Source of the DNA: an uncultured Lachnospiraceae bacterium
Lineage (GTDB): Bacteria; Bacillota; Clostridia; Lachnospirales; Lachnospiraceae
Direction: 5' to 3'
Assembly: GCA_910584915.1 (NCBI GenBank)
Contig: CAJUDM010000006.1
Span: 110,936-174,935, forward strand
DNA: 64,000 nucleotides
The translations under genes were made by a program, and so were the position numbers. The notes beneath the pieces are model-generated. The model was given only the letters and a program-made list of their open reading frames with translations, did no database searches and had not been told where the DNA came from. Each line of letters opens with the position of its first letter. Within the stretch, counting starts at the first letter, position 1. Of the stretch, positions 44,568-54,091 are shown one piece after another.

Positions 44568-46061
44568 TCAGTCCACCTCGCCAATCGCCAATTTCATCAG
44601 CTTTTCCTGTGTAAAATCTTTTTTCTCCACTTCTCCTGTGATACGTCCCTCGCACATAACATAGATCCTGTCGCTCATCGCCATGATCTCCGGCAGTTCG
44701 GAGGAAATCATCATGACCGCCCTGCCGTCCCTGCAGATATCATTGATCAGATCGTAAATCTCTACTTTTGCGCCCACATCGATCCCTCTTGTGGGCTCGT
44801 TCAGGATCAGAAACTTCGGGTCCGTATTCAGACATTTTGCAATGACAAGTTTCTGCTGATTACCACCGCTCAAACTGTCAGCCGGCGTATCCAGCGCAGG
44901 GGTTTTTACTTTCAGTTTATCCACCCATTTCTTTGCGACTTCCCTCTCATATTTCAGATCCAGAAGGCGGTGCTTTGTGAGCCCCTTCAGATCCGATAAT
45001 GTGATGTTATCCTTCACCGACATGACCAGATTGCAGCCCTCTGTCTTTCTCTCGGCGGGCACATAGGAGAGTCCATGTGAAAGAGCCTCTTTCGGCGTGC
45101 CGTTCTCTATCCGCCTGCCCTCCATTGTGATCTCGATGCTGTCCGGTTTCTGTGCGCCGAACAGGCATCTTGCCGTCTCTGAACGCCCTGCGCCCATCAG
45201 TCCGAAAAATCCCACCACTTCTCCCGCCTTGATATAGAAAGAAAGATCTTTTAAGAAGGCGGTCTTCAGATTCTTCACCTCAAATACTGTCTCCCCGATG
45301 CGGCATTCCCTCCCGGGATACATCTCCTTCACCTGGCGCCCTACCATGGCGGCGACCACATCGTCAGTCGTCATTTCCGACACGGGCCTGTCAGTCACAT
45401 ATTTTCCGTCGCGCATGACCTCCACCCGATTTGCGACTTTGAAGAGTTCCTCCATACGGTGAGATATGTAGATAATACCGATCCCTTTTTCCCGGATCTT
45501 AAAGATCAGTTCAAATAATTTCTCCGTCTCTGTCTCGTTCAGGGCAGAGGTCGGCTCGTCCATAACAAGGATCTTCACATGATGGGAAAAGGCTCTCGCA
45601 ATCTCTATCAGCTGCTTTTCCGCCACGGAGAGGATCCTCACCATATCCGTCGGTTTCCTGTGCCCCAGTCCGACTTCCTCCATAATGTCCCGCACGCTGT
45701 CGTACATCTTTTCATAGTCTACTTTTTTAAGCGGTCCTTTTACCGGCACCTGTCCGAGCAGTATATTCTCCGCGATCGACAGATCATTCAGATAATTCAG
45801 CTCCTGATAGATCACAGCGACTCCCTCGTCAAGCGACTGCTTCGTTGTCAGGCTGCTGTGGCTTTTGCCATCAATGATGATCTCACCCGAGTCCGGCGTA
45901 TACATACCGGACAGGATCTTGATCAGCGTTGACTTTCCCGCGCCGTTCTCTCCCATCAGAGCCAGTACCTCGCCCCGGTACAATGTCAGATCCACCTTGT
46001 CGACAGCGACCACACCCGGAAACGCTTTGTAGATCTGCTTCATTTCCAACACTTTATCCAT
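44568..46061 (-). CDS. Sugar ABC transporter ATP-binding protein (RbsA type)
   Basis: Double ATPase of 497 residues. First domain: Walker A MGENGAGKST, signature ILSVAEKQLIEIARA, Walker B LVMDEPTSAL. Second domain: GLMGAGRSE in place of a normal Walker A, SLSGGNQQKLVIAKCL, LILNEPTRGIDVG. This asymmetry is normal for RbsA/XylG/MglA proteins. GGGAAAGG before the ATG at 46061 favours that start over 46079. It powers the permease and lipoprotein encoded on either side. Confidence 0.94.
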   Translation of the reverse strand: MDKVLEMKQIYKAFPGVVAVDKVDLTLYRGEVLALMGENGAGKSTLIKILSGMYTPDSGEIIIDGKSHSSLTTKQSLDEGVAVIYQELNYLNDLSIAENILLGQVPVKGPLKKVDYEKMYDSVRDIMEEVGLGHRKPTDMVRILSVAEKQLIEIARAFSHHVKILVMDEPTSALNETETEKLFELIFKIREKGIGIIYISHRMEELFKVANRVEVMRDGKYVTDRPVSEMTTDDVVAAMVGRQVKEMYPGRECRIGETVFEVKNLKTAFLKDLSFYIKAGEVVGFFGLMGAGRSETARCLFGAQKPDSIEITMEGRRIENGTPKEALSHGLSYVPAERKTEGCNLVMSVKDNITLSDLKGLTKHRLLDLKYEREVAKKWVDKLKVKTPALDTPADSLSGGNQQKLVIAKCLNTDPKFLILNEPTRGIDVGAKVEIYDLINDICRDGRAVMMISSELPEIMAMSDRIYVMCEGRITGEVEKKDFTQEKLMKLAIGEVD

Positions 46062-46273
46062 GCTTTTTACCTTTCCCATATTCTGTTACAGACAATCTCT
46101 GTACCTTGTCCCGCGGGCGGGTGCTGTACTTAAAATATGCACAGCGCTCTGCCGCGGTTTTTCCGGCTTCCTGCAGCCTGTCCTGCCGGATACAGCTGTG
46201 CAGGAGAGACTGCGAAAACCGAGGGACACTGCCTGTCCTGTATATAGCAGATTCAGTCAGTTCCATACAAGTG

Positions 46274-47389
46274 TCAGTGCTCTATAAAGTTCGCCTGTAC
46301 TTCGTCACGTTTTGCAATATAATCATCTACATTTTCTGTTGTCAGGGGAGAGATCTCCGCGTAACGCTGCATTTCCGCGCCGCCTGCCATGATATCTTCC
46401 ACATAAGCGATGATCTGCTCGCCGTATAAGAATGAGTTGTAGGCCATCGTTGTCACCCATGCCGTAGCTGTCGGATCATCCATATTTTTCTGCAGATTCT
46501 CCACGGAAGAGGGATCCGCATTGTGGGAACCGATCAGGCAGTTTGCCACTCTGTCCGCCGCGATAACAGCCTGGTTGATCGCATAACCTCTGTCGTCATT
46601 CTGCCCTACGAACACGATATGTTCTGCATCGGGATGCGCATCGAGCCAGTCTCTTGTCATGGACTGTGTCTTGGTGTCATCCGCCATGGAGTCAAGCCAT
46701 ACGACCTGGTCATCGCTCAGTCCATATTTTTCCTGAATCTCATCGGTTGCTCCCTCGCAGCGCATCTTTACTACATCACCCGCCTGGGAATCCCAGAGTG
46801 CTACAACGAAATCAACCTCTCCTGCAAACCTGTCATCCACAAAGGCTTCCAGAGATTTGCCGAGCTGTGTGCCAGCGTCATAGTTGTTCACACCAAAGAA
46901 ATAAACACCCTCACCGTAATCGGAGTCGATGGACAGCATCGGAATCCCCTCTGCTGCAAGTTTCTCCCCTGTCGCCGCGCCCTGTTCCGGCAGACAGTTA
47001 AAGTCAACGATGATATCCGCGCCCTTTGTCACAAGCGTCTCGATGCTTGTCACCATCTTTGTGGAGTCACGGTCCGTGATCGCCAGATTGTACTCATGTC
47101 CGGCATTCATTGCCGCCGTGTAGATCGCGCTCTCCACTGTGATAAAGAAATCCTCTTTCATCTGCTGATTGCAGTAGCCGATGTTGTAGGCTGCCCCTTC
47201 CGCTGCCGGAGCCTCCTCCGCTGCGGGTGCTTCCTCTTCCGCCGCCGGAGCCTCTTCTGCTGCAGGCGTTTCCTCTGCCGCTGCCTCCTCAGCAGGCTTG
47301 TCCGCTTCCTGTCCGGCGGAGCCGCATCCAGCCAGCATAACTGCTGTCATAGACATACATAATAAAGCTGCTAACATTTTTCGTTTCAT
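46274..47389 (-). CDS. Sugar ABC transporter substrate-binding lipoprotein
   Basis: Extracellular lipoprotein of 371 residues. The signal peptide ends in the lipobox MLAGC (Cys about 22); an Ala/Glu/Pro-rich spacer with repeated EEAPAAEE units (about 33-65) lifts the domain off the membrane; the RbsB-like fold follows (YNIGYCNQQMKEDFF, IDSDYGEGVYFFGVNNYDAGTQLG, VFVGQNDDRGYAINQAV). AAAGGAGG precedes the ATG at 47389. The ligand is unknown; a rhamnoside, its sugar or an oligosaccharide is suggested by context. Confidence 0.93.
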   Translation of the reverse strand: MKRKMLAALLCMSMTAVMLAGCGSAGQEADKPAEEAAAEETPAAEEAPAAEEEAPAAEEAPAAEGAAYNIGYCNQQMKEDFFITVESAIYTAAMNAGHEYNLAITDRDSTKMVTSIETLVTKGADIIVDFNCLPEQGAATGEKLAAEGIPMLSIDSDYGEGVYFFGVNNYDAGTQLGKSLEAFVDDRFAGEVDFVVALWDSQAGDVVKMRCEGATDEIQEKYGLSDDQVVWLDSMADDTKTQSMTRDWLDAHPDAEHIVFVGQNDDRGYAINQAVIAADRVANCLIGSHNADPSSVENLQKNMDDPTATAWVTTMAYNSFLYGEQIIAYVEDIMAGGAEMQRYAEISPLTTENVDDYIAKRDEVQANFIEH

Positions 47390-47556
47390 TTTCTTCCTCC
47401 TTTGAAAATATGAAAATGTATTTGTCATGGCATTTTTGCCCTGTGACCTTATTGATCGGTATTGAGTTGTAAAACATCATACGGTCTCATTTTCCGCCCT
47501 GATACAGGCTGCCTTGGCAGCCGGCATATTCCCGGACGCATACTTCTCGTTCCATC

Positions 47557-50346
47557 TCACGATCCGGAGACCGATCCCGTGAATTTCGTCCGAAGCCTGT
47601 ATCTCCCGGATACCGCCTTCGCGCTTACCTCCCCTTCGCTGTAAGAGACCTCCCCCACAGTTCCCTGAAGCACCTCAAGGCTTCCTTTCTCCGTGCAGGG
47701 CAGGATGATCCTTGCGGTCGTATTGCAGGGTATCTGAAACGTTATATCAAATGTCTCCCCGCTCCACTTCCAGTCTGCAGTGATCTCTCCGTACACGCTC
47801 TCATAGCTGCAGCTGCACTCCCTGATCTCCTCCGACACCCCTGGATATATCAGGATCTTTTTGAACCCGCCCGAGAGCGTATCGATTCCCGCAAGCCCGG
47901 ATACCAGATAGGCTCCGACCACGGCGTATCCTTCGTGGCACATCGCATTCATCGCCTGCGGATGAAGCCTGCCATCCTCCCTGACGCCGTCCCATCGCTC
48001 CCAGATCGTGTCATATCCCATTTTGTACATATAACCGATGCTTGGATAACTCTCGGAAGTAAAGAAGCGGTTTACAAGCGCTGTCTTCCCGAGCCGTTTC
48101 AAGGTACCGGGCATATACGGTGTGACAGCCGTGCCGCCGAACCAGCGGACATACCCTTTTTCTGTCATCTTCCGTTCCAGAAAAGCAAGCGCCTCCTTCT
48201 CTTCCTGCGGCGTGAACATACCGCACGCCAGCGCGATCAGATAATCTCCCTGCTTTTTGTAACGCAGGCTTCCATCCCTCTGTATATAGTGTTTCCGCAA
48301 CACATTTATGATATCCCTGTGCAGGCTTTCAAACTTCTCTTGGTATTCCCGCTCTCCCAGTGCCCCGCACATCTTTGCCATCATCTTCACCGTAAATGCG
48401 TAGTGCGCAGTCCCCAGGATCGTCGGGCAGCTGTCCCCGTACCCGTGCAATTCATCGGAATATCCTGTATCCTCCAGAATACTCAGCCAGTCGCAGCCGA
48501 TCGCGGCACGGATATTTCTGTCGCTGTTTCTGTCGAGATATTCAAAAAACCGGAGCATCTTCGGAAAATATTCCCTGACGGCATCCGTGTCGCCGTACAT
48601 TTTATAGAGGGCGTAGACCATGTAGACGCCGTGGTTTGACTGGATATCTCCCACAAAGCCTTCCACATCCTTCATCATCATGGTCGGTGCCGTCGCCTCC
48701 AGCGCCCCGTCCTCCCTCTGCCCGTCCCATATATCCTTCGTCCATTTCCGTATCATACGATACTGGTCATTCATATATGTCATGGCAAACAGGAAATGGT
48801 TTCCCTCGGCTCCCCAGCCCAGCCGTTCGTCCCTCGCCGTACAGTCCGTCGGCACCTCAAACAGGTTAGCCTTCTCCGTCGCGAGTACCATATCATAGAT
48901 ATGGTTGACCGTCTCACTGTCCGTGCGGAACTTTGTAGTATGTAAAAGCCTGGTGCCGATCTGCACGCCCTCCACTTTTACGATCTCCGCCTCCCCCTCC
49001 ACCGTCAGTTCCGCGTATCGGAACCCGTGATAGGTGAACAGAGGTGAAAATTCCTCTTCTCCCTCTCCGCGCAAAATATACTCATCCTGATTGCGCGCCG
49101 ATCGATTTCCTCTCAGATGGAGTTCTCCCTCCTCACTCAGCGTCTCCGCATGCCTGATCACGATCCTTGTACCCTTTGTGCCCCTGAATTTTATATTCAG
49201 TACGCCGCATATGTACCGGTCAAATCTGATCCGTATTCTCTTTCCGCCAGGGTTTATCCCCCGATCCCCGTCTGAGAATGTCCTGCTCTTCGCATCCGCA
49301 GAATTGATTTCGGCAGACACTGCTCTGCTATCCTCATCCACAGTGATCATTTCCGCAGGCTGTACTCTGCCATGCTCCGTGACCCCCACGCCGGGATGAG
49401 GTTCCGGCACAAGATCGTTCTCACTCCCCGTCTCCGCCCTGTCCCATCCGCGGTCGTCAAAACCGTTTTCCCGCCATCCCAGGGGTTCCAGATTCGCATC
49501 GAATTTCTCTCCCTCAAAAATATCAGCCTCTCTGACGCCCCCGTAGGATGCCTTCCAGGTGCCGTCTGTCACGATTGTAAGATCGTCCCCGTCCTTTCCG
49601 ACAATCTTCAGATTCACCAGAACTCTCGGCTTGCTGCCGTACCATTCCCGATTATTTAAGCTGATATATCCGGCGTACCATCCGTCCGCCAATATGGCGG
49701 ACAGCGTATTTCTTCCCTTGCGCAGCAGCCCCGTCACAGGGTATGCCGCGCTGTAGACAGTCTCCGCATAGTTCGACATACCCGGCACAAAGCGTTCCCC
49801 GGAAACCTGCTTTCCATTGATCCTGACATCCGCAAGGCCGAATGCCGAAATATAGATCTTCGCGTCTTTTATCTCCTGATCAACCGTAAATTCTTTTCTC
49901 AGATACGGTGCGGGGGGCAGAAAATAGTCATTCTCTCCCTTATCATAATCGTCGGCGCAGTAAAACGGCTTCTGGGGATCAAATATTTTTCCGTCCACCG
50001 GTTTATCATATCCGATCCATTCTCCGCTCCAGCGCGTCAGCCCGGTCTCAAAAAAAGATTCCGCAGTCCCCGCCTCCCGGTCCTCCATATCCCAGGTGCT
50101 CACCTGCCATTCATAGCGGGAGGATTCCTCAAGCTGTTTCCCCCGGTAAGGGACATACAGGCAGGTGTCCGATATCACCTTTCCCGTATCCCACAGGATC
50201 TCTTCACCCCGCTTGACGACCAGGCGGTATGCGCTCTGTCCATCCCCCTCTTTCCGGCTTTCCAGGTTCCATCCGAAACACAGCTTCTCGGGTGATACCT
50301 GCAGCGGCTCTTTTATTCCGTCACACTTTAAATTGATAATCCGCAT
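47557..50346 (-). CDS. GH78 alpha-L-rhamnosidase
   Basis: Glycoside hydrolase of 929 residues with no signal peptide, so it acts in the cytoplasm. N-terminal fibronectin-like and carbohydrate-binding domains (LRKEFTVDQEIKDAKIYISAFGLADVRINGKQV) precede an (alpha/alpha)6 barrel with DCTARDERLGWGAEG (usual DCPQRDERLGW), GCDWLSI and DTIWERWDG, where Glu residues serve as catalytic acid and base. It cleaves terminal alpha-L-rhamnose. A TTGACA promoter with two identical operators lies upstream, so it opens a transcript that continues into the ABC importer. Confidence 0.92.
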   Translation of the reverse strand: MRIINLKCDGIKEPLQVSPEKLCFGWNLESRKEGDGQSAYRLVVKRGEEILWDTGKVISDTCLYVPYRGKQLEESSRYEWQVSTWDMEDREAGTAESFFETGLTRWSGEWIGYDKPVDGKIFDPQKPFYCADDYDKGENDYFLPPAPYLRKEFTVDQEIKDAKIYISAFGLADVRINGKQVSGERFVPGMSNYAETVYSAAYPVTGLLRKGRNTLSAILADGWYAGYISLNNREWYGSKPRVLVNLKIVGKDGDDLTIVTDGTWKASYGGVREADIFEGEKFDANLEPLGWRENGFDDRGWDRAETGSENDLVPEPHPGVGVTEHGRVQPAEMITVDEDSRAVSAEINSADAKSRTFSDGDRGINPGGKRIRIRFDRYICGVLNIKFRGTKGTRIVIRHAETLSEEGELHLRGNRSARNQDEYILRGEGEEEFSPLFTYHGFRYAELTVEGEAEIVKVEGVQIGTRLLHTTKFRTDSETVNHIYDMVLATEKANLFEVPTDCTARDERLGWGAEGNHFLFAMTYMNDQYRMIRKWTKDIWDGQREDGALEATAPTMMMKDVEGFVGDIQSNHGVYMVYALYKMYGDTDAVREYFPKMLRFFEYLDRNSDRNIRAAIGCDWLSILEDTGYSDELHGYGDSCPTILGTAHYAFTVKMMAKMCGALGEREYQEKFESLHRDIINVLRKHYIQRDGSLRYKKQGDYLIALACGMFTPQEEKEALAFLERKMTEKGYVRWFGGTAVTPYMPGTLKRLGKTALVNRFFTSESYPSIGYMYKMGYDTIWERWDGVREDGRLHPQAMNAMCHEGYAVVGAYLVSGLAGIDTLSGGFKKILIYPGVSEEIRECSCSYESVYGEITADWKWSGETFDITFQIPCNTTARIILPCTEKGSLEVLQGTVGEVSYSEGEVSAKAVSGRYRLRTKFTGSVSGS

Positions 50347-50361
50347 TCCTCATTCCCCTTT

Positions 50362-50480
50362 AATGAAAACGTTTTTATTGATAGCAAAAAATGATGCCGT
50401 ATATCGGCGTATTGATCATATTTAATGAAAACGTTTTTATTGTATGCATTTATCTTACACCAGATTTTATATCCTGTCAA
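50362..50480 (-). promoter_or_regulatory. Rhamnosidase promoter with two 18-bp operators
   Basis: On the minus strand TTGACA (50475-50480), a 17-bp spacer and TAAGAT (50452-50457) form a good sigma-A promoter. The operator AATGAAAACGTTTTTATT occurs at 50424-50441, ten bases after the -10, and again at 50362-50379, 62 bp further down near the ribosome binding site, on the same face of the helix. It contains the palindrome AAAACGTTTT. The local LacI protein is a candidate binder; TGAAAACGTTTTTA also fits a CcpA cre site at 13 of 14 positions. Confidence 0.85.
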
Positions 50481-50558
50481 TGTTTTTATACATGTTTGTT
50501 GTTTTCACACGTTTTTCATATTATATTTTTGTGCATATTGTACAGTATCTTTCATATC

Positions 50559-50614
50559 GGACTGTACCGCAAACGCACCTTTTGCCGTACAGTCCTGTAC
50601 ATCCGAAGTTTCGG
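50559..50614. terminator. Strong hairpins downstream of the GRE gene
   Basis: GGACTGTAC-C-GCAAA-CGCACCT-TTTGC-C-GTACAGTCC (50559-50595) is a 14-bp stem with one mismatch, next to CCGAA-GT-TTCGG (50603-50614). They lie about 90-145 bases after the GRE stop and upstream of the rhamnosidase promoter. No T run follows, so termination is uncertain; the rest of 50481-50704 shows no credible gene. Confidence 0.5.
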
Positions 50615-50704
50615 CACCGACAAGCCGGTCATACAGCGAAGCGCTGGCCGGCTGCCAGACCCGCTGTGTAAAAAGCATCGCGCCATATATGTCCGGCAGG
50701 CCGG

Positions 50705-52777
50705 TCAGCACGCGAGTTCCATCCGTTTGATGATATGGTCCTGATAGCACTCATCCAGTTCCACAAAATATCCGCTCCAGCCCCAGACACGCACGATCAG
50801 GTTCTTATATTTCTCCGGATGCTTTTTCGCGTCCAACAGTTTTTCCCGGTTTACGGCATTGATCTGCATCTGATGGCCTCCAAGGTCGATGAACGTTTTT
50901 ACAAACTGCGCCGTCTTCTCCGTGCTCTCCGCATTGCGGAACATGCTGTCTGTCAGTTCGATGGTCAGCGGGCCGCCGTTTGCCACCCTGGCGAGATCCG
51001 GTTTCGCGAAAGACCTGATAATGGAAAACGGTCCCTCAAGCCTTGTGAAAAGGCTCGGGCTGTAGTTGGCGGCAAATTCCTCCCCCGCTTTTCTGCCGTC
51101 CGGTGTGGCAGGCATATCCTTTGACTGCCAGATATAGTACATAGCGGAACCTGTTCCCGCCCGGTATCCGCCTCCCCGCTCGTTCACATGCCCTTCCATG
51201 GAATCCGCGAACCAGCCGAGAAGCCTCACGGCGATCTCATCTGTCTCATCGTCGTCATTTCCCATTTTGGGTCCCTCATACCGAAGCATATTTGCCATCC
51301 GCTCCCTGCCCTCGAAGTTCGTCCGAAGCGCCTCTAAAAGTTCCGTCTTTGTGATCGTCTTTTCCTCAAACACATATTTTCTGACAGCCGCCAGGGAATC
51401 CACCGCTGTAGCGATTCCCGTGCCGTGGAAGCCGAAATTATTATACTTGTTGCCCATGCTGATATCCGTGCCGTTTTCCACACAGCCGTCCATCAGCACG
51501 CTCATAAACGGAGCGGGTTCCATATAAATATCATGCACTCCCTCCCTGAGGGCTTTTGCCTGTACAAAGATCACCCGCCTGACATCCTCCATCAGCGCTT
51601 CAAAATTTTCCATCTCCTCCAGTTTATCCACAGCCTCCATCACGCAGGCGGGAAAGGAGAGTCCGTTGAGATTGGGGATATCCATCCCGCAGCCCGGTAT
51701 AATGAATTCCCAGCATGCCGCCACCGCATAGCCGTATGCATCCTTTTCCTCATATCCCCAGTTTTTCAAAGCCTCGATCACGATATCATCGTTGGAATAC
51801 TGCGGGAATCCAAGCCCCTCCTTTGTCAGTTCCGTGCCTCTCACATACAGTGACAGCGGTGTTTTTTTATTGACTCTCAGATTGATCTTCGGATCGATCA
51901 GCTTCAGTTCCAGACTCGCCTGCATGCACAAGTCCGACAATTCATTATAGCTTTCTGTCCCGTCCGGATTCATGCCGCCGAGCACCATGCTCTGCCCGTT
52001 ATCGCCCTGCTGCATACCGGTGTACAGATCACTGTCCTTGTTCAGGCATATAAAAAACTCTTCCAGAAGTTCAAGCGCCTCCTCTTTTGACAGTTTTCCG
52101 GCTCTGATATCCTCCTCAAAAAAAGGATACATATACTGATCAAACCTTCCGAGCGTATTGTGATACTGAAAGCTGCACCAGAGGCAGTAATGTATGATCC
52201 GCAAAAACTGCAGGGCTTCCTGAAACGACTGCGGCCTCTCCCGCGGGACGCGCCGCAATAATTCAGCCGCTTCCGCATTTCCCGCCGTCTCCGCTTCCTT
52301 CCGGTATCTGTCGGCGAAATCCTCCATGATGCAGAGCGTGTCATACATGGCTTTCCCGCAGGCGGCTTTCTCTCTCTCTCCCGCCGCCTCAAAATCATGC
52401 ATCCTTTCTAAGATCTGTTTCTTTTTCTCCTCTGTACCGGTGGTGAGAAGTTTTCTGTAATCCGGACTGATATTGCAAACTTTTCCCTGCTCATGAATAT
52501 AGTGTTCCTTCGATATGGCGGAAAATTCTTCTTCCGTAAAGATCTCCGGCAGTGTGACAACCGTGCGCAGAAAAGCGATGGATTCCCCCGGCATCACCAC
52601 CGGCGTCTCCTCCGAGAGCACATCCCGCAGCCGGCATACGCTGCGCTCCAGATCTCCAAGCCCCTTCTCGGCATAGATACCTGCATAACGGTACGCATCT
52701 TTCGGCGCCTGGCGAAACTTATGATGTTCCTTTCTTACCACATAGTAATCCAGCATATTTTTGATCTTCGGTGTCAT
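50705..52777 (-). CDS. Glycyl radical enzyme, eliminase/dehydratase-like, unknown substrate
   Basis: Protein of 690 residues, shorter than pyruvate formate-lyase and most dehydratases. The glycyl radical loop near the C-terminus reads RVWGWSGYF (663-671, radical on G666), with Trp where RVxGY is usual. The thiyl cysteine is C355 in AACWEF, followed by E357: the C-x-E arrangement of the eliminase/dehydratase class rather than the CC pair of formate-lyases. It is oxygen sensitive and needs the activase encoded upstream (gap 161 bases). In this locus it may dehydrate a sugar, sugar acid or polyol. AGGAGG precedes the ATG. Confidence 0.92.
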   Translation of the reverse strand: MTPKIKNMLDYYVVRKEHHKFRQAPKDAYRYAGIYAEKGLGDLERSVCRLRDVLSEETPVVMPGESIAFLRTVVTLPEIFTEEEFSAISKEHYIHEQGKVCNISPDYRKLLTTGTEEKKKQILERMHDFEAAGEREKAACGKAMYDTLCIMEDFADRYRKEAETAGNAEAAELLRRVPRERPQSFQEALQFLRIIHYCLWCSFQYHNTLGRFDQYMYPFFEEDIRAGKLSKEEALELLEEFFICLNKDSDLYTGMQQGDNGQSMVLGGMNPDGTESYNELSDLCMQASLELKLIDPKINLRVNKKTPLSLYVRGTELTKEGLGFPQYSNDDIVIEALKNWGYEEKDAYGYAVAACWEFIIPGCGMDIPNLNGLSFPACVMEAVDKLEEMENFEALMEDVRRVIFVQAKALREGVHDIYMEPAPFMSVLMDGCVENGTDISMGNKYNNFGFHGTGIATAVDSLAAVRKYVFEEKTITKTELLEALRTNFEGRERMANMLRYEGPKMGNDDDETDEIAVRLLGWFADSMEGHVNERGGGYRAGTGSAMYYIWQSKDMPATPDGRKAGEEFAANYSPSLFTRLEGPFSIIRSFAKPDLARVANGGPLTIELTDSMFRNAESTEKTAQFVKTFIDLGGHQMQINAVNREKLLDAKKHPEKYKNLIVRVWGWSGYFVELDECYQDHIIKRMELAC

Positions 52778-52938
52778 CCCGGTTCCTCCTTCTCAAGCAG
52801 ACCGCCGTTTCCGCGGCAGCTGTATTTATTTCCGTGTACAACAAGCCAGATAGCTGTGCTTAAAGCCAGCCTTTGGGTGGCTTTGATATATTGGCGGCTG
52901 TCTCCTCCCGGCAGCAGTCCCCTGCCGATCAGATAGGA

Positions 52939-53793
52939 TCAGATCGTCCCGGCGCTTATGCCGTATCTCTCAAAGATCCCAGTGTTGATATACGGCTCCC
53001 TATCTTTCGGAAACGCCGGCCGGTATTCTCTCCCGACCATACTGTATTTCGCCCCTGCCGTCCTGTGGTACGGAAGCAGTTCTACCTTTTCCAGAGACCG
53101 CGTCCCCGCCAGCAGCCCGGCGGTATCCTCAAAATTCCTGTCTGAATCATTCACTCCCGGAATTACGGGAATTCTGACTGTAAACGGAATGCCGCTCTCT
53201 TTCAGTATCTCAAGATTCTGCAGAATGAGCCCATTATCCTTACCTGTCCATTTTTTATGCGCCACAGAGTCAGCCAGCTTGATATCCATCAGGACATAGT
53301 CCAGTTCGCTCAGGATCGCTTTGAACATTTCGGACTCACAGTATCCGCAGGTCTCTATCGCGCGGTGTATTCCTCTCAGCCGCCGGAGCACCGCCAGAAG
53401 AAACAGGGGCTGCATGGTCGGTTCCCCGCCGGAGAAGGTGATCCCTCCGCCGTTCTTCTCCAGAATATCCCTGTTCCGCAGCAGCTTTTCCGCAAGCGCC
53501 TCGTCTGTATAGTCCACGCCGCATATCTTTCTCAGATGCAGCGGACACGCAAGGATGCAGCTGCCGCATGCCGTACAGCTGTCTCCTCCCGGACAGGCTC
53601 TCTTACACTCTCCGCACTGCAGGCAGCTGCCCACACTCACCATAAGCTGCTTCTGTGCGGTAAGCCCCTCCGGATTGTGGCACCAGGCACATCTGAGCGG
53701 GCATCCCTTCAAAAAGACTGTGGTGCGGATCCCCGGACCGTCGAATACCGCCAGCTGTTTGATATCAAATACAGTTCCTGTGACCGCTCCCAT
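52939..53793 (-). CDS. Glycyl radical enzyme activating protein (radical SAM)
   Basis: Radical SAM enzyme of 284 residues that installs the glycyl radical. The SAM cluster motif is CPLRCAWC (31-38), and two ferredoxin-like clusters follow in CLQCGECKRAC and CTACGSCILAC. TFSGGEPTMQP and YVLMDIKLADSVAHKKWTG are hallmarks of the PflA/GRE-activase family; the extra clusters are typical of partners of dehydratase-type enzymes. First gene of the transcript driven by the promoter at 53924-53952. Confidence 0.95.
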   Translation of the reverse strand: MGAVTGTVFDIKQLAVFDGPGIRTTVFLKGCPLRCAWCHNPEGLTAQKQLMVSVGSCLQCGECKRACPGGDSCTACGSCILACPLHLRKICGVDYTDEALAEKLLRNRDILEKNGGGITFSGGEPTMQPLFLLAVLRRLRGIHRAIETCGYCESEMFKAILSELDYVLMDIKLADSVAHKKWTGKDNGLILQNLEILKESGIPFTVRIPVIPGVNDSDRNFEDTAGLLAGTRSLEKVELLPYHRTAGAKYSMVGREYRPAFPKDREPYINTGIFERYGISAGTI

Positions 53794-53896
53794 ACACTAT
53801 TTTCCTCTCATATTCCTCTCCATTTCTGCGCATGTATTTTGCGCATGACAGGCAAAATCCACCCGCTCCGAAATTCCCGCACGTTTCTGTACCTTT

Positions 53897-53952
53897 AATG
53901 AAAACGTTTTTATTTATACATCTATAGTATGACGTATCAGGACTCCTGTCAA
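53897..53952 (-). promoter_or_regulatory. GRE operon promoter with 18-bp operator
   Basis: TTGACA (53947-53952), 17-bp spacer and TACTAT (53924-53929) on the minus strand, followed nine bases later by AATGAAAACGTTTTTATT (53897-53914), identical to both rhamnosidase operators. The operator covers the expected transcription start, a position suited to repression, and matches the geometry at 50424. Confidence 0.85.
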
Positions 53953-54030
53953 TCTATAGATATAACTTTATCGATTTCACACTTTTTTCATGAGGAATTT
54001 TTGGGCATTATGCATAAGCAATGGCATGAA

Positions 54031-54066
54031 AAAAACGTGTAATGGCAAGCACCCTTACACGTTTTT
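54031..54066 (-). terminator. Rho-independent terminator after mazF
   Basis: AAAAACGTGTAA (54031-54042) pairs perfectly with TTACACGTTTTT (54055-54066). On the minus strand the stem ends in a run of T 26-60 bases after the mazF stop; the symmetrical A/T arms could also stop plus-strand transcription. Confidence 0.85.
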
Positions 54067-54091
54067 AAAGTTTTGCCAGGCCCGCAGCCAT

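Noticed and set aside
50505..50750. Minus-strand frame overlapping the end of the GRE gene
   Set aside because: It overlaps coding sequence, has no ribosome site and crosses strong hairpins.
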